DNA of 64,000 bases from Ignavibacteria bacterium (GTDB lineage: Bacteria; Bacteroidota; Ignavibacteria; Tepidaquicellales; Tepidaquicellaceae): the NCBI GenBank assembly GCA_028714695.1, contig JAQTLX010000002.1:290975-354974 (forward strand), in the 5' to 3' direction. The translations under genes and the position numbers were made by a program. This document shows, piece after piece, positions 54,587 to 62,947 of the stretch (positions are counted from its first letter, which is position 1; every line of letters starts with the position of its first letter). Below the pieces are notes generated by a model. It saw only the letters and a program-made list of their open reading frames with translations, did not search any database and was not told the DNA's origin.

Positions 54587-55489
54587 ATGGAAAAGATTAT
54601 AATTCACGAAGTAGGCATGCGCGACGGCTTGCAGGTTGAGCAGCAAACAGTTCCTACTGATAAAAAAATCGAATGGATTAAAAGTCTGATGCAGACAGGC
54701 GTTGACATAATTCAGGTCGGTTCATTCGTTCATCCCGTCAAAGTGCCTACAATGGCTGATACTGACAAACTGTTCGAATATTTTTCGAAACCCGAAAACA
54801 AAACAACGAATACGGTTCTTTCCGGTCTGGTTCTGAATGAAAAAGGACTCGAGAGGGGAATGGGCGTTGGTGTCGAAATGTTTTGCATGGGTGTTTCGGC
54901 AAGCGAAACTCACAGCAAAAAGAACACAGGCATGACAACCGAAGAAGCGCTTGTCAGAATCATTGCAATGGCGAAGAACGCATTAGCGGCAGGCAAGAGC
55001 GTGCAGGTATCGGTTCAGTCGGCTTTCGGATGCGGATTCGAAGGCGTTGTACCGAAAGAAAGAGTAATAAGCATAATCGAAAAATATCTTGAAAACGGAA
55101 TTGAATTCATCAGTCTTGCGGATACAGCAGGGCATGCATTCCCTTCGCAGGTAGAAGAACTTATTGCTTCGATATACAAAATTAATCCAAATGTGAAACT
55201 TGCATGCCATTTCCACGACACATACGGACTTGGAATTGCAAATTGCTACTCCGCGTATAAGAACGGCGTAAAATATTTTGAATCCGCGTTCGCCGGACTC
55301 GGCGGATGCCCGTTCACGGCAAAAGCCAGCGGAAACGTATGCACCGAGGACATGGTAAATATGTTCAACAGGATTGGAATCAGAAAAGACATCAATCTCG
55401 AAACACTCATATCAGTCGGCAAAGAAGCCGAAGAATTCTTCGGCAGGGAATTGCCGGGGAAATTGCTGAAGGTAGGAATTCTGAAATAA
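54587..55489 (+). CDS. Hydroxymethylglutaryl-CoA lyase family protein
   Basis: A 300-residue TIM-barrel lyase. The HMG-CoA lyase marks are EVGMRDGLQ at the N-terminus, SETHSKKN, the metal residues in ACHFHDTYGLG, and the active-site loop GLGGCPFTAKASGNV with its cysteine. HMG-CoA lyase splits HMG-CoA to acetyl-CoA and acetoacetate in leucine breakdown. The methionine in EVGMRDG differs from the more common proline and may mark a related acyl-CoA lyase. The CoA-transferase two genes on could make its substrate. Confidence 0.87.
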   Translation: MEKIIIHEVGMRDGLQVEQQTVPTDKKIEWIKSLMQTGVDIIQVGSFVHPVKVPTMADTDKLFEYFSKPENKTTNTVLSGLVLNEKGLERGMGVGVEMFCMGVSASETHSKKNTGMTTEEALVRIIAMAKNALAAGKSVQVSVQSAFGCGFEGVVPKERVISIIEKYLENGIEFISLADTAGHAFPSQVEELIASIYKINPNVKLACHFHDTYGLGIANCYSAYKNGVKYFESAFAGLGGCPFTAKASGNVCTEDMVNMFNRIGIRKDINLETLISVGKEAEEFFGRELPGKLLKVGILK

Positions 55490-55680
55490 AGAATCTAGAA
55501 TCAAGAATCAAGAATCAAGAATTCGAAGATTCGCTTTGGCGAACAAGAATCAAGAATTAAGAATTAAGAATTAAGAATTAAGAATTAAGAATTAAGAATC
55601 CAGATTTAAGATCTTAGATTTAATTATCAAGAATTAAGAAATCGAAGATTCACTGTGGCGAACAATAATCAAGAATCTTT
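55487..55680. repeat. Heptamer array (AAGAATC/AAGAATT) with palindromic element
   Basis: Runs of AAGAATC and six consecutive AAGAATT units start at the HMG-CoA lyase stop. Two copies of a TTCGAAGATTC(G/A)C...GGCGAACAA element are embedded (55522-55547, 55642-55665). The array lies on the left side of the four-helix-bundle gene. Confidence 0.9.
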
Positions 55681-55722
55681 AATATAGAATTGCAGTATTT
55701 TTCTAAATTTAAAAATAGAAAA

Positions 55723-56088
55723 ATGGATAATAGGAATTCAAGTTTTGAAGATTTGGTAATGTGGCAGAAAATGCATAATATTGTTCTCGATATTTATAAA
55801 ATCACAAAATCTTTTCCAAAAGAAGAGATATTTGGTGTTACAAATCAAATTAGAAGAGCATCGGTCTCTGTAGCGGCAAACATTGTAGAGGGATACGGCA
55901 AAAAAAGTAAAGCGGATAAATTACGATTCTTTAATATTTCACAAGGTTCGCTTGAAGAGACCAAATATTTTTTACGATTAGCAAAAGACTTGGGTTATTA
56001 TAACACAGATGATTTGAGAATTGGTTTGGATGAAGTAGGGAAAATGCTTAAAGGATATGTTCGGGCGATTTCGGGGTCAGATAACTAA
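55723..56088 (+). CDS. Four-helix-bundle protein (23S rRNA intervening-sequence protein type)
   Basis: A 121-residue helical protein: the family run FEDLVMWQKMHNIVLDIYK, then RRASVSVAANIVEGYGK and FFNISQGSLEETKYFLRLAKDLGY. These proteins were first seen in intervening sequences within 23S rRNA genes and also occur alone in many genomes. The frame opens at a TTG (55690), but the ATG at 55723 (MDNRNS) gives the usual N-terminus. Heptamer arrays lie on both sides in opposite orientation, as if the gene moved in as a cassette. Function unknown. Confidence 0.88.
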   Translation: MDNRNSSFEDLVMWQKMHNIVLDIYKITKSFPKEEIFGVTNQIRRASVSVAANIVEGYGKKSKADKLRFFNISQGSLEETKYFLRLAKDLGYYNTDDLRIGLDEVGKMLKGYVRAISGSDN

Positions 56089-56119
56089 TTATGTATCGTA
56101 AAATGATTATGTTCTTTAT

Positions 56120-56152
56120 AACTTGATTCTTGATTCTTGCTTCTTGATTCTC
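56120..56152. repeat. Heptamer array (TTGATTC), inverted relative to the left array
   Basis: TTGATTC repeats (one unit TTGCTTC) are the complement of the CAAGAATC array at 55487-55560. Together they bracket the four-helix-bundle gene as inverted repeats. Confidence 0.8.
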
Positions 56153-56207
56153 AATAATAACGAAACGTAAAATCAATCATTCATAAAATTTTGTAAAGAA
56201 AAAAAGT

Positions 56208-57410
56208 ATGACGACAGAAAAATCACTTAACGGTCTCCGCGTCCTCGACCTTACTAACGTTCTCGCAGGACCTTTCGCAACTCTTCATCTCGCACTTTGC
56301 GGCGCTGAAGTAATTAAAATTGAAACGCCGGGCTCGGGCGACCTTGCAAGAAAACTAGGAAACGTTCCCGAATACAATAAAGTGAATATGGGTACAAGTT
56401 TCCTTGCTCAAAATTCAAATAAAAAATCTTTAACTCTTAATCTTAAAGACCCGAAAGCAAAAGAAATATTCAAGCAGTTGGTGAAAAAAGCCGATGTGGT
56501 TGTTGAGAATTTCAGACCGGGCGTAATGGAAAGGCTCGGACTTTCTTACAAAATATTATCCGAAATAAATCCCTCGATAATTTACTGCGCAATTTCGGGA
56601 TTCGGACAAACGGGACCCGATGCTTTCAAACCCGCATACGACCAGATTATTCAGGGGCTCAGCGGCGTTATGGCAATTAACGGCGACGAAACGCTCAATC
56701 CGCTCAGAACCGGATTTCCGGTCTGTGATACCGTCGGCGGTCTGAATGCCGCGTTCGCAATTATGGTCGCTTTGTTCTATAAGGAAAAAACAGGCAAAGG
56801 TCAGTTTATCGATATATCGATGCTCGATTCAATCATGCCGTTCATGGGCTGGGTTGCTGCGAATCTGCTTATCGGAGGCAAACATCCCGTATTAATGGGA
56901 AATGATAATTTCACTGCGGCGCCGTCGGGTACATTCGTTACAAAAGACGGCTACATTAATATTGCGGCTAATAAACAGGAACAATGGGAAGAATTATGCA
57001 ACGTTGTCGGCGTTCCCGAACTAAAAGAAGACGCAAGATTTAAAGAACGCGATACAAGAAAAGGAAACAGAAAACTTCTTACTCCGTTACTCGAAGCAAA
57101 ACTTAAAGAAAAAGATACTGCATTCTGGGCTGAAGCATTGAACGCCAAAGGAATACCATCGGGCGAAATATTAAGTTTGAATGACGCGCTGAATCAACCG
57201 CAGGTGAAACACAGAAACGCGATAGCGGAAGTAGAAACTCCAAATGTCGGAAACATAAAAGTTTTCAACCTGACTGCAAAATTCGATAAGACAAACGCCG
57301 ACGTCGAAACTCCTCCGCCGACACTGTCACAGCATACAGAGGAAATACTTAAAGAACTCGGATACACTGACGCGGAAATTGCAAAATTCAAAGAAGATAA
57401 GGTAGTTTAG
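56208..57410 (+). CDS. CaiB/BaiF family III CoA-transferase
   Basis: A 400-residue CoA-transferase moving CoA between carboxylic acids through an aspartyl-CoA thioester. The opening LRVLDLTNVLAGPFAT, then EVIKIETPGSGD, VVENFRPGVMERLGL, and the catalytic Asp in FPVCDTVGG match the family. The close neighbour encodes an HMG-CoA-lyase-like enzyme, so a CoA-activated hydroxy-dicarboxylate pathway is possible; the acids involved are not known. Confidence 0.92.
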   Translation: MTTEKSLNGLRVLDLTNVLAGPFATLHLALCGAEVIKIETPGSGDLARKLGNVPEYNKVNMGTSFLAQNSNKKSLTLNLKDPKAKEIFKQLVKKADVVVENFRPGVMERLGLSYKILSEINPSIIYCAISGFGQTGPDAFKPAYDQIIQGLSGVMAINGDETLNPLRTGFPVCDTVGGLNAAFAIMVALFYKEKTGKGQFIDISMLDSIMPFMGWVAANLLIGGKHPVLMGNDNFTAAPSGTFVTKDGYINIAANKQEQWEELCNVVGVPELKEDARFKERDTRKGNRKLLTPLLEAKLKEKDTAFWAEALNAKGIPSGEILSLNDALNQPQVKHRNAIAEVETPNVGNIKVFNLTAKFDKTNADVETPPPTLSQHTEEILKELGYTDAEIAKFKEDKVV

Positions 57411-57462
57411 AACAGAATCTAGAATTCGAAGATTCGCCTTGGCGAACAAGAATCAAGAATTA

Positions 57463-57786
57463 TTAGTTAGAGCAAAATATTTTTGGATTTGTCATCCTGA
57501 GTGCCGAAGGCTCGCCGTGGCGAGTTTTTATCGGGGATCTTAAAAATCTAAATTAAGAATCAGGAATAACTTAGTTAGAGCAAAATATTTTTGGATTTGT
57601 CATCCCGAGTGCCGAAGGCTCGCCGTGGCGAGTTTTTATCGGGGATCTTAAAAATCTAAATTAAGAATCAGGAATAACTTAGTTAGAGCAAAATATTTTT
57701 GGATTTGTCATCCCGAGTGCCGAAGGCTCGCCGTGGCGAGTTTTTATCGGGGATCTTAAAAATCTAATTTAAGTATAAGTAATAAC
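57463..57786. repeat. Three direct 108-bp repeats with palindromic core
   Basis: Units start at 57463, 57571 and 57679 (period 108). Each contains the hairpin CTCGCCGTGGCGAG (57511, 57619, 57727) inside GTCATCC(C/T)GAG...TCGGGGATCTT. The first two are almost identical and the third diverges at its end. Degenerate copies occur at 59520-59600 and 59646-59740. Confidence 0.95.
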
Positions 57787-57819
57787 TTAGTAAGATTAAA
57801 ATGTTTTTTTAATATTTCC

Positions 57820-57852
57820 GGTGACTGCGCTCCTGTGTAGTCACCTTTTTTT
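57820..57852 (+). terminator. Terminator after the CoA-transferase gene and repeats
   Basis: GGTGACT pairs with AGTCACC, followed by a T-run of seven. A related copy (59760-59790) lies past the lipoprotein gene, within the duplicated segment. Confidence 0.7.
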
Positions 57853-57888
57853 CTAGCAAACCGTAAGTGTGAGTCAATAAAAATATCC

Positions 57889-59298
57889 CTATCCGACGAT
57901 CATCCTCTCCACCCAGTTCTTCACAAACTCCAAATATCCTTCCTTAACACGAGGCCAGTCATAATCCGGATACTTCCGCGGATTAAAAGTTTTTTTCAGC
58001 ATATGATTTGCGCCGCTGAATATCTTAGTTTCGATTTTATTATTCTTTAGACTATTTATTATTGAATCATTTCGAACAGGATTGACCAAATCATCATCCT
58101 CGCCGAACAACACTAATGTATTCACAGTCAAATTTTTCCAGTAAGGATAAAAATTGTATTTCCGCCCCGACCAGTAAAGACCTTGATAATCTTCCTGACT
58201 GATTGTGATATTTCTGTACAGCGCCGTATTTTCCATGAAACTGTATTTCTGTGCATTTTGAATAATGAATGATTCAACTTCCTTGCTGTTACTTCCGCTT
58301 GAAATCATTCGCGCAACCGTCCTGTGGCTTTCCGCCGCGATGTGACCGTTTTCCGGTGAGTTGCCGGAATTAACGATTCGGATACTGTCGGCAAAAGCCG
58401 CGGCTTCCGAAGTACCGTTCACTTCTGCGGATATTGCAATCAGAAAAGAAGGTATCTTAGTCTTCGATGCAATAAACGGCAGAAGCATACCGCCCTGACT
58501 GATTCCCCAGAGTCCGATTTTATTTTTATCAACCGATTCGCGCTTAAACATCGTTTCAAGGCAGGCAATAACGTCATTAGCAAGATCTTCGTAAGTTGCT
58601 GTTGAATTGTTTCCTGTTGACTCTCCGTTACCCCGTTTATCGAATATCAAAACCTCAAATCCGAGATTTGCAAAAAAATCCGCATAGCCGGAATACATGT
58701 TTTTAAGATTCCCGCTCGAACCGTGCAGCAGAATAATTGCAGGATGAAGTTTCTCTGTATTGGGTTTAAATATCTCCGCGGAAATATTCGCTCCCGAACT
58801 TTTTATAACACGCTTCTCGACCGAATATGATTTAACCGGAGGTACTTCCGATTTCTTTGAAAGTTCGAAACTGATTTTCATATCAGGAGGCATATCCCTC
58901 ATATTTACAATACCGTTAATCTTATCATTGTCAACTTTTCCTTCAAACGAAAAATTTGCATCTCCCGTCGTATATGAAAAACTGACAGACCTTCCGTTGT
59001 TTTTCATATTTGTCAGAGGTATTTCCAGCATCATCAAATCATTGCTTGAAATAGTGTTGTCCTGGGTAGTACTGCCCGAATTAGTACTGCTCGAATTAGT
59101 ACTGCCCGAATTAGTACTGCCCGAATTAGTACTGCCTGAGTTAGTACTGCCATCAGTTCTGAAGTTTATAGAAATATCCACGGTTTTGCCGTTCATCATC
59201 ATTGTACCAGTCCAGAAACCTGTCACCGGATTTGATTTTGTGCATCCGCAAACGAATGTAAGGAGCAAGAGTGAAATCAGAATCAGTTTAAACTTCAT
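57889..59298 (-). CDS. Alpha/beta-hydrolase lipoprotein with variable GSTNS repeat
   Basis: A 469-residue lipoprotein (lipobox VCGC, Cys19). A small beta-barrel-like N-terminal domain (residues about 20-150) contains five GSTNS-type repeats encoded by a 15-bp minisatellite. The hydrolase part (about 155-465) shows ILLHGSSGN, FDKRGNGESTG, the nucleophile elbow GISQGG, a late Asp (GEDDD) and His (GANHM). Dienelactone/BAAT-type peptide or ester hydrolases are the nearest idea. It is flanked by direct repeats of about 145 bp (57707-57852, 59646-59790). Confidence 0.85.
   Translation of the reverse strand: MKFKLILISLLLLTFVCGCTKSNPVTGFWTGTMMMNGKTVDISINFRTDGSTNSGSTNSGSTNSGSTNSSSTNSGSTTQDNTISSNDLMMLEIPLTNMKNNGRSVSFSYTTGDANFSFEGKVDNDKINGIVNMRDMPPDMKISFELSKKSEVPPVKSYSVEKRVIKSSGANISAEIFKPNTEKLHPAIILLHGSSGNLKNMYSGYADFFANLGFEVLIFDKRGNGESTGNNSTATYEDLANDVIACLETMFKRESVDKNKIGLWGISQGGMLLPFIASKTKIPSFLIAISAEVNGTSEAAAFADSIRIVNSGNSPENGHIAAESHRTVARMISSGSNSKEVESFIIQNAQKYSFMENTALYRNITISQEDYQGLYWSGRKYNFYPYWKNLTVNTLVLFGEDDDLVNPVRNDSIINSLKNNKIETKIFSGANHMLKKTFNPRKYPDYDWPRVKEGYLEFVKNWVERMIVG
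59067..59152 (-). repeat. 15-bp in-frame minisatellite
   Basis: AGTACTGCCCGAATT-type units (plus strand), about five copies with single-base variants, encode GSTNS repeats in the lipoprotein N-terminal domain. Unit length is a multiple of 3, so copy-number changes would only vary the linker length. Confidence 0.9.
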
Positions 59299-59645
59299 AA
59301 TTATGGTTTATTATTTATTCGATTATTAATTTATCGTTTTAATTAATCATTTCAATAAATCGTTTCAATTAATCATACGCAAAATACTATCATTAGTTGT
59401 GCATTTATAAACAGTTATATGCATAATTATTACATATTTAAACTACTTAAACTAATACTATATTTTAAACCAAAAAATAAAAATAGTAAAACATTGAACA
59501 TTGAAGATTGTGCGTTCTTCGTCGCAGACCCGCAGTCCAAAGGCTCGCCGTGGCGAGTTGGGAGGGCATCCGCTGTGGTGGACTCTTACCGGGGATCCAC
59601 ATTACAAGTCTCCTCAAATTTAATCATACCGTATCATTTCCGCCT

Positions 59646-59790
59646 GTCATCCCCGAGCGCCGAAGGCTCGCCCTGACGAGCTCTTATCGGGGATCTTAAA
59701 AATCAAAATTAAGAATCAGGAATAACTTAGTAAGAATAAAATATTTTATTGATTTTCCTTGTGACTACGCTCCTGCGTTGTCACCTTTTC
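59646..59790. repeat. Second copy of the 145-bp segment flanking the lipoprotein gene
   Basis: Matches 57707-57852 in order: GTCATCC, CGAAGGCTCGCC hairpin, ATCGGGGATCTTAAAAATC, AACTTAGTAAGA, and a GTGAC...GTCACC terminator-like hairpin. The two copies are in direct orientation on either side of the lipoprotein gene. Confidence 0.85.
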
Positions 59791-60075
59791 TATTTATGTT
59801 CATCCTGTTACTACAATCAAAAATGAACCAAACAAATATCAGACATGTAAATTATAAATCTTAGGCTGCCAACTTCTGTTTTTACATTAACTTAATCGCC
59901 CCTCTGGTCATTTATTAACGAATTAAAACAACTATTTATTATATTTGTATGGTAGAAAAAAATATGAATACATATATAAAGTATGATTTGATTAGATCAC
60001 ATTTAATCTTAATATCCGTTTTTTCTGTGTGCCTGATATTCATTTTGTAAGTCATGTGCTATTTTATTAATACGG

Positions 60076-60105
60076 TGAGCCACAATGAGCCATAATGAGC
60101 CATTT
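60076..60105. repeat. 10-bp direct repeats TGAGCCANAA
   Basis: Three consecutive 10-bp units: TGAGCCACAA, TGAGCCATAA, TGAGCCATTT. A period near one helical turn suggests a protein-binding array. Confidence 0.75.
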
Positions 60106-60365
60106 TTTAAAAAGTTTATTCTTGTCTCAAATGTGAAAAATATTTTGACTTTGGTTTTACAATTTTTGTTCTTTGACATTGTCGGTAATACGATGTAACG
60201 ATAACGGATATCCAATTTGCTTTCTAATTGCGTTGTAGGGGATCGTTCTATTATTTGGATATTCCTGGTAAACTGTAATCGTAAAAGTTGTATTTTTTTG
60301 CCTGTCCCCGCCATCATAATGTCATTTCTTAAATTGCTCTTTTATCAATCTGTTATCTCTGAAAA

Positions 60366-60497
60366 TGACACTTTATGACACTTTTTGGAACTTTTTTCTG
60401 AAAATATTCAATAAGTTATTGTTATATCAATATAAACAAAAAAAGAATTGACACTTTTTGTGTCATTCATGACAGGTTTTGATATGCTGCCTGTCAT
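60366..60497. repeat. TGACAC word cluster with two palindromes
   Basis: TGACACTTT occurs twice near 60366-60385 and again in the perfect palindrome TGACACTTTTTGTGTCA (60449-60465). A second inverted repeat, ATGACAGG (60469-60476) with CCTGTCAT (60490-60497), follows within a few bases. Confidence 0.75.
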
Positions 60498-60537
60498 GTT
60501 TTTTTCTTTGTTTCTATACTCGCACTGTTTTTCAAAA

Positions 60538-60693
60538 TGATACCTGAAATGATACCTCAGGTATCATTGTTAAAATCAAGAATAAACAATCACTTAACGA
60601 TAAAATGATACCTGAATGATACCTTTTTTGAAAAATCATCGGTATCTGTGATTCCGAACCGTTTTCCGATAATTTGAATGATACCAGGTATCA
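60538..60693. repeat. TGATACC word cluster with two palindromes
   Basis: TGATACCT at 60538, 60550, 60606 and 60617. Perfect palindromes TGATACCTCAGGTATCA (60550-60566) and TGATACCAGGTATCA (60679-60693). Layout of half-sites next to full palindromes is typical of operator or iteron arrays. Confidence 0.75.
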
Positions 60694-60931
60694 TGCTTAT
60701 CAATTATTTTTCCTATTTTAAATCTGATAGTAATATTTCCTGACGGCACGTAATATTTGTGTTTAGCAAATATATGTATGTTAGTGATGGATACCGGTTT
60801 TCACCGGTATGACAAACCGAGAGCCTCATTCAATGTGGCATCAAAATATGTTTAATGGATACCGTCCTGCCGCGGCAGTTTTTCAACTTTTGCTGATATG
60901 ACAAACGGAGTGTGTTAAGTTCTGTCCTTTA

Positions 60932-61071
60932 TTCTAATTTCTAATTTCTAACTTCTAACTTCTAACTTCTATCTCCTAATTCCTAATTCCTAATTCCTAA
61001 TTCCTAATTCCTAACTTTTATCTTCTAGCTTCTAGCTCCTAGATTCTAGATTCTAGATTCTAGATTCTGCT
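60932..61071. repeat. Graded heptamer array
   Basis: About 20 consecutive 7-bp units drift in order: TTCTAAT, TTCTAAC, TCCTAAT (five), then TTCTAGC, TCCTAGA and TTCTAGA. The frame of 7 is unbroken. Local runs of identical variants indicate stepwise expansion. A shorter run recurs at 61140-61175. Confidence 0.95.
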
Positions 61072-61214
61072 CTTAAAATTCGTGATAATCCGTGGCGAAA
61101 GTTCTTGCTCTTAAAGTCCATGCCTAAAGTTCTTGTTCTTCTTCTATATTCTAACTCCTAGATTCTAGATTCTATTTTTTGTTTTTTAGCCTTTCTTAAA
61201 ATTATTAATTTTTA

Positions 61215-61222
61215 TACCTTTG
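61215..61222 (+). promoter_or_regulatory. Bacteroidota-type -7 element (TACCTTTG)
   Basis: TACCTTTG fits TAnnTTTG and lies 27 bp upstream of the ATG at 61249. The -33 element is weak (TTTC at 61192). Confidence 0.4.
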
Positions 61223-61248
61223 TTGTTTACAAAAATTGTATAAGAACA

Positions 61249-61944
61249 ATGGCAAAACTCGGAAAATCACAGGGTAAAGCATCAAAGGCAAATACTGAAG
61301 AAAAAATGATGCTTTATTATTATAAAGCACAGGAATATTTTGAAAAAAATAAGAACAGAGTTTATACTGTCCTGACCGTACTTGTTGTAATTATCGCGGT
61401 TATATTTATATACTTCAGAAATCAGGGTCAAAAGAACGAAACAGCAGCCCTGGAACTCTCGAAAGTAAAACAGATTTACGCGGCGGATATGTACCAGATG
61501 GCTATTACAGGCGATTCGCTCGGCATGACAAAAGGTCTTCAGTTTATAGTTGATAATTACGGTTCAACCGAAAGCGGCGAATCTGCAAAATTAATGCTTG
61601 CAAACTGTTATTATAATCTGAGAGATTTCGATAAAGCGGAAAAATATTACAGGGATTTTTCAGGTAAAAGCGATATGATGAAAGCGGCAGCATTTGCAGG
61701 CATAGGCGCTGTGCTCGAAGTGAAAAATGATTATGTCAACGCTGCTAAATTCTACGATAAAGCGTCGAAAGTCAGCAAAAATATTTTTAACAACGACGAA
61801 TATATTTATTACGAAATAAGAAGCCTTTACTTTGCCAAAGATACTGAAAATCTTAAAAAGACAGCAAAGTTACTGAAGACCGAATACCCCAAATCGAAAT
61901 ATAACGGTATGGTCGCAAGATATGATGTCGGAGATGTTTTTTAA
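61249..61944 (+). CDS. Membrane-anchored TPR protein (YfgM-like)
   Basis: A 231-residue protein with a cytoplasmic basic start, one membrane segment (residues about 38-57, VLTVLVVIIAVIFIYF) and a TPR region behind it (LANCYYNLRDFDKAEKYY, AFAGIGAVLEVKNDYVNAAKFYDKAS). The layout is that of YfgM/TPR_21 proteins associated with SecYEG and periplasmic chaperones. First gene of a compact operon with yqeY, cvpA and mutS2. Confidence 0.82.
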   Translation: MAKLGKSQGKASKANTEEKMMLYYYKAQEYFEKNKNRVYTVLTVLVVIIAVIFIYFRNQGQKNETAALELSKVKQIYAADMYQMAITGDSLGMTKGLQFIVDNYGSTESGESAKLMLANCYYNLRDFDKAEKYYRDFSGKSDMMKAAAFAGIGAVLEVKNDYVNAAKFYDKASKVSKNIFNNDEYIYYEIRSLYFAKDTENLKKTAKLLKTEYPKSKYNGMVARYDVGDVF

Positions 61945-61956
61945 CAGGAGGTATCA

Positions 61957-62406
61957 ATGAGTCTGAAAGATAAAATCAACGAAGATTTAAAAAATTCTAT
62001 GAAAGCGCAGGATGCTTTCAGAACTGAAACTCTGCGCAGTATAAGAGCCGAAATCCTCAAAATGGATAAATCGGGAATGAACAGGGAAATGAATGAAGAA
62101 GAAGAACTGCAATTATTAATGCGCCAGGTGAAGATGAGAAAAGAATCAATTGAAATGTTTGAAAATGCAGGAAGAACCGACCTCGTTGAAAAAGAATCGA
62201 AACAGGTTGAAATTATAAGCGAATATCTGCCGAAACAAATGGCAAGAGAAGACGCTGAAAAAATTATCTACGGCATTATAGAAAGCGTGGGCGCCCAATC
62301 ACCAAAAGATATCGGCAAAGTGATGGGTCCCGTGATGAAAGAACTCAAAGGCAAATTTGACGGAAAAATTATTCAGGAGATTGTTAAAAATCGTCTGGGC
62401 GGGTAA
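61957..62406 (+). CDS. yqeY: GatB/YqeY domain protein
   Basis: A 149-residue YqeY family protein resembling the tRNA-binding tail domain of GatB. The typical start MSLKDKINEDLKNSMKA, the ETLRSIRAEI stretch and ISEYLPKQM are all present. AGGAGG precedes the ATG. The role of free YqeY is unclear, perhaps in tRNA-related amidation. Gap of 12 bp from the previous gene. Confidence 0.93.
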   Translation: MSLKDKINEDLKNSMKAQDAFRTETLRSIRAEILKMDKSGMNREMNEEEELQLLMRQVKMRKESIEMFENAGRTDLVEKESKQVEIISEYLPKQMAREDAEKIIYGIIESVGAQSPKDIGKVMGPVMKELKGKFDGKIIQEIVKNRLGG

Positions 62407-62409
62407 GCC

Positions 62410-62943
62410 TTGAATGCTCTTGACATAATAATATTAATCCTCATACTGCTTCCCGCAGTGTTCGGTCTTAAAAAAGGTCTGATTAAATCCATATTTTCTT
62501 ATATCGGAATTATTGTCGGCATTATTCTCGCAGTAAAATTCAATTCAGGCGTTACGCTGATTCTTAAAAATGTAATTAAAGACCCCAAACTCGTTCAGAT
62601 TGCATCTTTCATCGTAATAATTTTAATCGTATATCTCGTTTTTGTTTTCATTGCAAGCAAGATTTCAAAACTAAATTTTGTTTCCGAGACAATAGATAAA
62701 ATAGGCGGATTCCTCTTCGGCGGACTGAAAGGAATACTCTTCACAAGTTTAATGTTCATATTGCTTGATTCTTATTCGATGATTCCGAATTCTCAAAAAG
62801 CAAATTCAAGTTTGTTCGGTTATGTGCATAATGCGGCGCCGGCTACATATAATTATGTGAAAGATTATGTGCCGCTCTCAAAGAAAGATTTCGATGATGT
62901 TATGAATTTTATAAAAAGCGATACTACAAACACTAAGAAGTAA
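62410..62943 (+). CDS. CvpA family membrane protein
   Basis: A 177-residue protein with four membrane segments (about 3-20, 25-45, 62-85, 100-125) and the family start NALDIIILI then GLKKGLIKS. The start is a TTG at 62410, 3 bp after yqeY; an ATG one base later is out of frame. CvpA relatives affect colicin V production and envelope robustness. Gene order cvpA-mutS2 is common in bacteria. Confidence 0.88.
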   Translation: MNALDIIILILILLPAVFGLKKGLIKSIFSYIGIIVGIILAVKFNSGVTLILKNVIKDPKLVQIASFIVIILIVYLVFVFIASKISKLNFVSETIDKIGGFLFGGLKGILFTSLMFILLDSYSMIPNSQKANSSLFGYVHNAAPATYNYVKDYVPLSKKDFDDVMNFIKSDTTNTKK

Positions 62944-62947
62944 AATT

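Larger units (their letters stand above)
57411..57888. other. Repeat-filled spacer 57411-57888
   Basis: Carries a TTCGAAGATTCGCC...GGCGAACAAG element (57425-57461), the 108-bp triple repeat (57463-57786) and a terminator (57820-57852). No ORF. Confidence 0.7.
59299..61248. other. Gene-poor region 59299-61248
   Basis: About 1.95 kb without a convincing gene. It holds dispersed palindromic repeats (59520-59600), the second copy of the 145-bp segment (59646-59790), iteron-like word arrays (60076-60105, 60366-60497, 60538-60693), a family B repeat (60780-60910) and heptamer arrays (60932-61071, 61140-61175). Short ORFs at 59419-59676 and 60009-60317 are not supported. Confidence 0.65.

Noticed and set aside
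58760-59329. 189-residue plus-strand ORF
   Set aside because: Antisense to the lipoprotein; its LVLPELVLPE repeat is the shadow of the 15-bp minisatellite.
59419-59676. 85-residue plus-strand ORF
   Set aside because: Its second half is the dispersed palindromic repeat translated by chance.
60009-60317. 102-residue minus-strand ORF
   Set aside because: Overlaps the TGAGCCA repeat array, has no recognised motif and lies in repeat-filled spacer. It is most likely not coding.
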